In this document: positions 45,929-47,948 of the stretch, piece after piece
Position numbering within the stretch: position 1 is the stretch's first letter
Layout of the letters: the number at the start of each line of letters is the position of its first letter
DNA from: Pseudomonadota bacterium
GTDB taxonomy: Bacteria > Pseudomonadota > Alphaproteobacteria > Rickettsiales > SXRF01
NCBI GenBank assembly: GCA_028873525.1
Contig: JAGWIM010000005.1
Coordinates: 1 to 47,948 of the forward strand
Reading direction: 5' to 3'
Length of the DNA stretch: 47,948 bases
The notes under the pieces: model-generated
What the model saw: the letters and a program-made list of their open reading frames with translations, nothing else
Databases searched by the model: none
Told to the model about the DNA's origin: nothing
Made by a program: the position numbers and the translations under genes

Positions 45929-47362
45929 ATGACTCCCGCCCTCTCCGATATTTTTTTCACCCGCACCGGCATGGACGAGGCGCGGGTCGGGCGGCTGGTG
46001 TCCGAGTCGCTTCATGACATGGACGACGGCGAATTGTTCCTCGAATACGCGCAAAGCGAGAATCTCGTCTTCGATGACGGGCGATTGAAAAATGCCTCTT
46101 TCAACACCTCGCAGGGCTTCGGGCTGCGCTCGGTGCTGGGCGAGGCCAGCGCTTATGCCCACGCATCGGACGTAAGCGAAGAGGCCGTCAAACGCGCCGC
46201 CGCCACCGTCCGCGCCGTGCATTACGGTCAGCCGCCCGTGCGGGCGGAGCATATCCCGCCCTTCGGCACCAACGCGCGGCTTTACGCCGACATCAACCCG
46301 CTGAAAGAAGTCGCCTTCGAGCGCAAGGTCGAGCTGTTGCAAAAAATTGACGCCTATGTGCGCGCCCGCGACCCGCGCGTGAAACAGGTGTCGGCATCGC
46401 TCTCCGGCCAATGGCAGGCGGTGCGGATTATCAAAGCCGATGGGCGCACGGCGGAGGACATCAGGCCGCTGGTGCGGCTCAATGTCAGCGTCATCGCCGA
46501 ACAGAATGGGCGCATGGAGACCGGATCGAGCGGCGCCGGCGGACGCGTCTCCTATGCCGCTTACATCGCGGAAGGAAGCTGGAAAAAACTGGCCGGCGAA
46601 GCGCTGCGCCAGGCGCTGGTCAACCTCGAATCCATCCCCGCCCCCGCCGGGGAAATGCCGGTGGTGCTTGGCCCCGGCTGGTGCGGCGTGCTGCTGCACG
46701 AGGCCGTCGGCCACGGGCTGGAAGGCGATTTCAACCGCAAGGGCACGTCGGCTTTTTCGGGGTTGATGGGAAAACAGGTGGCGGCGCGGGGCGTCACCGT
46801 CGTCGACGACGGAACATTGCCCAACCGCCGCGGCTCGCTTTCGATTGACGACGAAGGTACGCCGTCCGGCCGCAACGTCCTTATCGAGGACGGCATCCTC
46901 ACCGGCTATATACAAGACCGGCTCAACGCGCGGCTGATGAACATGGAAGCCACCGGCAACGGGCGGCGCGAATCATTCGCCCACCAGCCGATGCCGCGCA
47001 TGACCAATACCTGCATGCTGGGCGGGAGCGGCGCGCCCGGCGATATTATTGCTTCGGTCAAGCGTGGGATTTACGCGGCGCATTTAGGCGGCGGGCAGGT
47101 CGACATCACTTCGGGGAAATTCGTGTTTTCGGCATCGGAAGCGTATTTGATAGAAAACGGCAGAATCGCCGCGCCGCTTAAAGGCGCAACCCTCATCGGC
47201 AACGGCCCGGATATTCTCACCAAAGTCCGCGCGGTAGGCAACGACATGGCGCTCGATGACGGCGTCGGCACCTGTGGCAAGGCCGGGCAGAGCGTGCCGG
47301 TCGGCGTCGGCCAGCCGACCCTGCTGATTGACGGGCTGACGGTGGGCGGAACGGCCATTTAA
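45929..47362 (+). CDS. tldD: TldD metalloprotease subunit
   Basis: 477 residues from ATG 45929; ATGs at 45881 and 45833 would add 16 or 32 residues of unusual composition. TldD pairs with TldE/PmbA to form a zinc protease that trims peptides such as microcins and degrades antitoxins. The metal site is the modified motif HEAVGHGLEGD; DGELFLEYAQSENLVFDDGR and SQGFGLRSVLGEASAYAHAS are typical N-terminal segments, and the C-terminal GNGPDILTKVRAVGNDMALD is conserved. In many alphaproteobacteria tldD lies beside coxB; here they are about 20 kb apart. The tldE partner is not in the window. Confidence 0.95.
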   Translation: MTPALSDIFFTRTGMDEARVGRLVSESLHDMDDGELFLEYAQSENLVFDDGRLKNASFNTSQGFGLRSVLGEASAYAHASDVSEEAVKRAAATVRAVHYGQPPVRAEHIPPFGTNARLYADINPLKEVAFERKVELLQKIDAYVRARDPRVKQVSASLSGQWQAVRIIKADGRTAEDIRPLVRLNVSVIAEQNGRMETGSSGAGGRVSYAAYIAEGSWKKLAGEALRQALVNLESIPAPAGEMPVVLGPGWCGVLLHEAVGHGLEGDFNRKGTSAFSGLMGKQVAARGVTVVDDGTLPNRRGSLSIDDEGTPSGRNVLIEDGILTGYIQDRLNARLMNMEATGNGRRESFAHQPMPRMTNTCMLGGSGAPGDIIASVKRGIYAAHLGGGQVDITSGKFVFSASEAYLIENGRIAAPLKGATLIGNGPDILTKVRAVGNDMALDDGVGTCGKAGQSVPVGVGQPTLLIDGLTVGGTAI

Positions 47363-47477
47363 CCCCGCGTTTGCCGCGCTGTCCGGGTCTTGAAAAACCG
47401 CCGTTTTAGCCGGATTTTCGCTGTTCCGGCCTACCCCCGGATCGATCCCCGTGGCAAGCGGGGGAGTTTATGACAGT

Positions 47478-47499
47478 TCGGTTACAACTCGGTTACAAC
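47478..47499. promoter_or_regulatory. Tandem 11-bp direct repeat
   Basis: TCGGTTACAAC occurs twice without a gap (47478-47488, 47489-47499). The 11-bp spacing places the copies on the same face of the helix, as for a regulator binding as a dimer. It lies about 90 bp upstream of the small frame at 47590. A weak hairpin, CCCCG/CGGGG, precedes it at about 47446-47464. Confidence 0.35.
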
Positions 47500-47589
47500 T
47501 GTGTGAATTATGGCCTTTCCGCGCGGTTAGGGTTTGAAGCCGTGGCCGGTTTTGGGTAAGATGAAACTATAAGAAAAACATACACGGAT

Positions 47590-47778
47590 ATGAACATTAT
47601 GGCTGGAGAGCTTGGTATGATTTTTACAGGAAAAGTAGAGGCATATGTCACCGGTGGCTATGACGCCGCCACTATTATGGCGGCTGGCGTCCCCGGCCAA
47701 ACATTCGTGGTGTCGGAACCAACGGCCATCAACGTTCCCGCCGTCGGCCAGCCGACCGGGCAGTCGTTCTCTCGCTAG
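47590..47778 (+). CDS. Possible small protein of 62 residues
   Basis: Open from ATG 47590 (or 47599, MAGELGMIFTG, with the upstream ATG) to TAG 47776-47778. The product is polar to neutral with a Gly/Ala/Val-rich middle (YDAATIMAAGVPGQTFVVSE) and no membrane helix. A GGAG lies within the frame upstream of a third Met (47617), which could be the true start. No family recognised; an overlapping minus-strand frame is also open. Low confidence. Confidence 0.35.
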   Translation: MNIMAGELGMIFTGKVEAYVTGGYDAATIMAAGVPGQTFVVSEPTAINVPAVGQPTGQSFSR

Positions 47779-47948
47779 CATTTCAGCGGGCTGCCGCCCG
47801 TGAGTCCCTACTAATCCCTTGTTCCCGCTTCCAATTCATTTCATAATGGTATAGATTTAGTTGGTTGAATGCGGTCGGCATCATCTACGGCGGCGGAAAA
47901 CGCGCATGACGAGCAAATGGACCACCAGTAGCCTGCCGGGTGAGGCTG

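Noticed and set aside
45818-46915. A 365-codon minus-strand open frame opposite tldD
   Set aside because: No motif and antisense-type composition; tldD is unambiguous.

Overview
The window reads as chromosomal DNA of an alphaproteobacterium, GC-rich overall. Lineage markers are a DUF1476-type F1-ATPase inhibitor (zeta) subunit, a phasin, a YbjN protein beside proC, the short PurL of the PurS/PurQ/PurL type, a CoxF-like peptide next to ctaB, and an L25 ribosomal protein with a long Ala-rich tail. I cannot place it below class; the unusual gene orders suggest a lineage away from the well-studied Rhizobiales and Caulobacterales. The left edge cuts a gene. No prophage, CRISPR array, plasmid gene or rRNA operon is seen.

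Layout. 0-6.5 kb: partial unknown gene, acetoacetate decarboxylase and SURF1 (minus), 2-Cys peroxiredoxin, an orphan D12-class adenine methyltransferase, thioredoxin reductase and a LysR regulator. 6.5-14.4 kb: a candidate small RNA with a strong terminator, then a minus-strand run: class I aminotransferase, membrane-anchored FKBP, ychF, pth, rplY, prs and a KefB/C-like antiporter. 14.7-18.8 kb (plus): uvrC, ybjN-like, proC, phasin. 19.2-27.3 kb (minus): algH/yqgE, ygfZ, an unknown gene, and a cytochrome c oxidase cluster (coxB-coxA-...-ctaB-small membrane protein-coxF-like) split by a brnT/brnA toxin-antitoxin pair plus an HTH gene, then comF. 27.4-32.8 kb (minus): ilvB, an unknown 467-residue gene joined to both neighbours by ATGA overlaps, ilvH, tRNA-Thr(UGU), a decayed insertion-sequence remnant and ilvC. 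33-35.7 kb (plus): small membrane protein and rpoD. 35.9-40.9 kb: ppk1, sixA-like phosphatase, RNase P RNA, ampD-like amidase, DjlA-like co-chaperone and ATPase zeta inhibitor. 41-47.4 kb: purC-purS-purQ (plus) facing purL (minus), then tldD.

The genes are mostly housekeeping: branched-chain amino acid synthesis (ilvBH, ilvC), purine synthesis (prs, purC/S/Q/L), respiration (coxA/B, ctaB, SURF1), translation (rplY, pth, tRNA, rnpB) and stress or redox functions.

The most striking feature is a dense population of small palindromic elements, several of them in frame inside essential genes. At least four kinds are visible: (i) hairpins whose arms are degenerate 7-nt or 8-nt tandem repeats around a pyrimidine-rich loop; (ii) paired hairpins with AATCCTGYG / CRCAGGATT ends; (iii) C-rich/G-rich palindromes; (iv) REP-like GTCATCCCCGC hairpins. 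Insertions of such sequence add peptide segments to Pth, PurQ, PurL (twice), SixA, AmpD and probably YgfZ. This resembles the intragenic Rickettsia palindromic elements in concept, but the sequences here look distinct. All statements rest on reading the sequence; no database search was possible.
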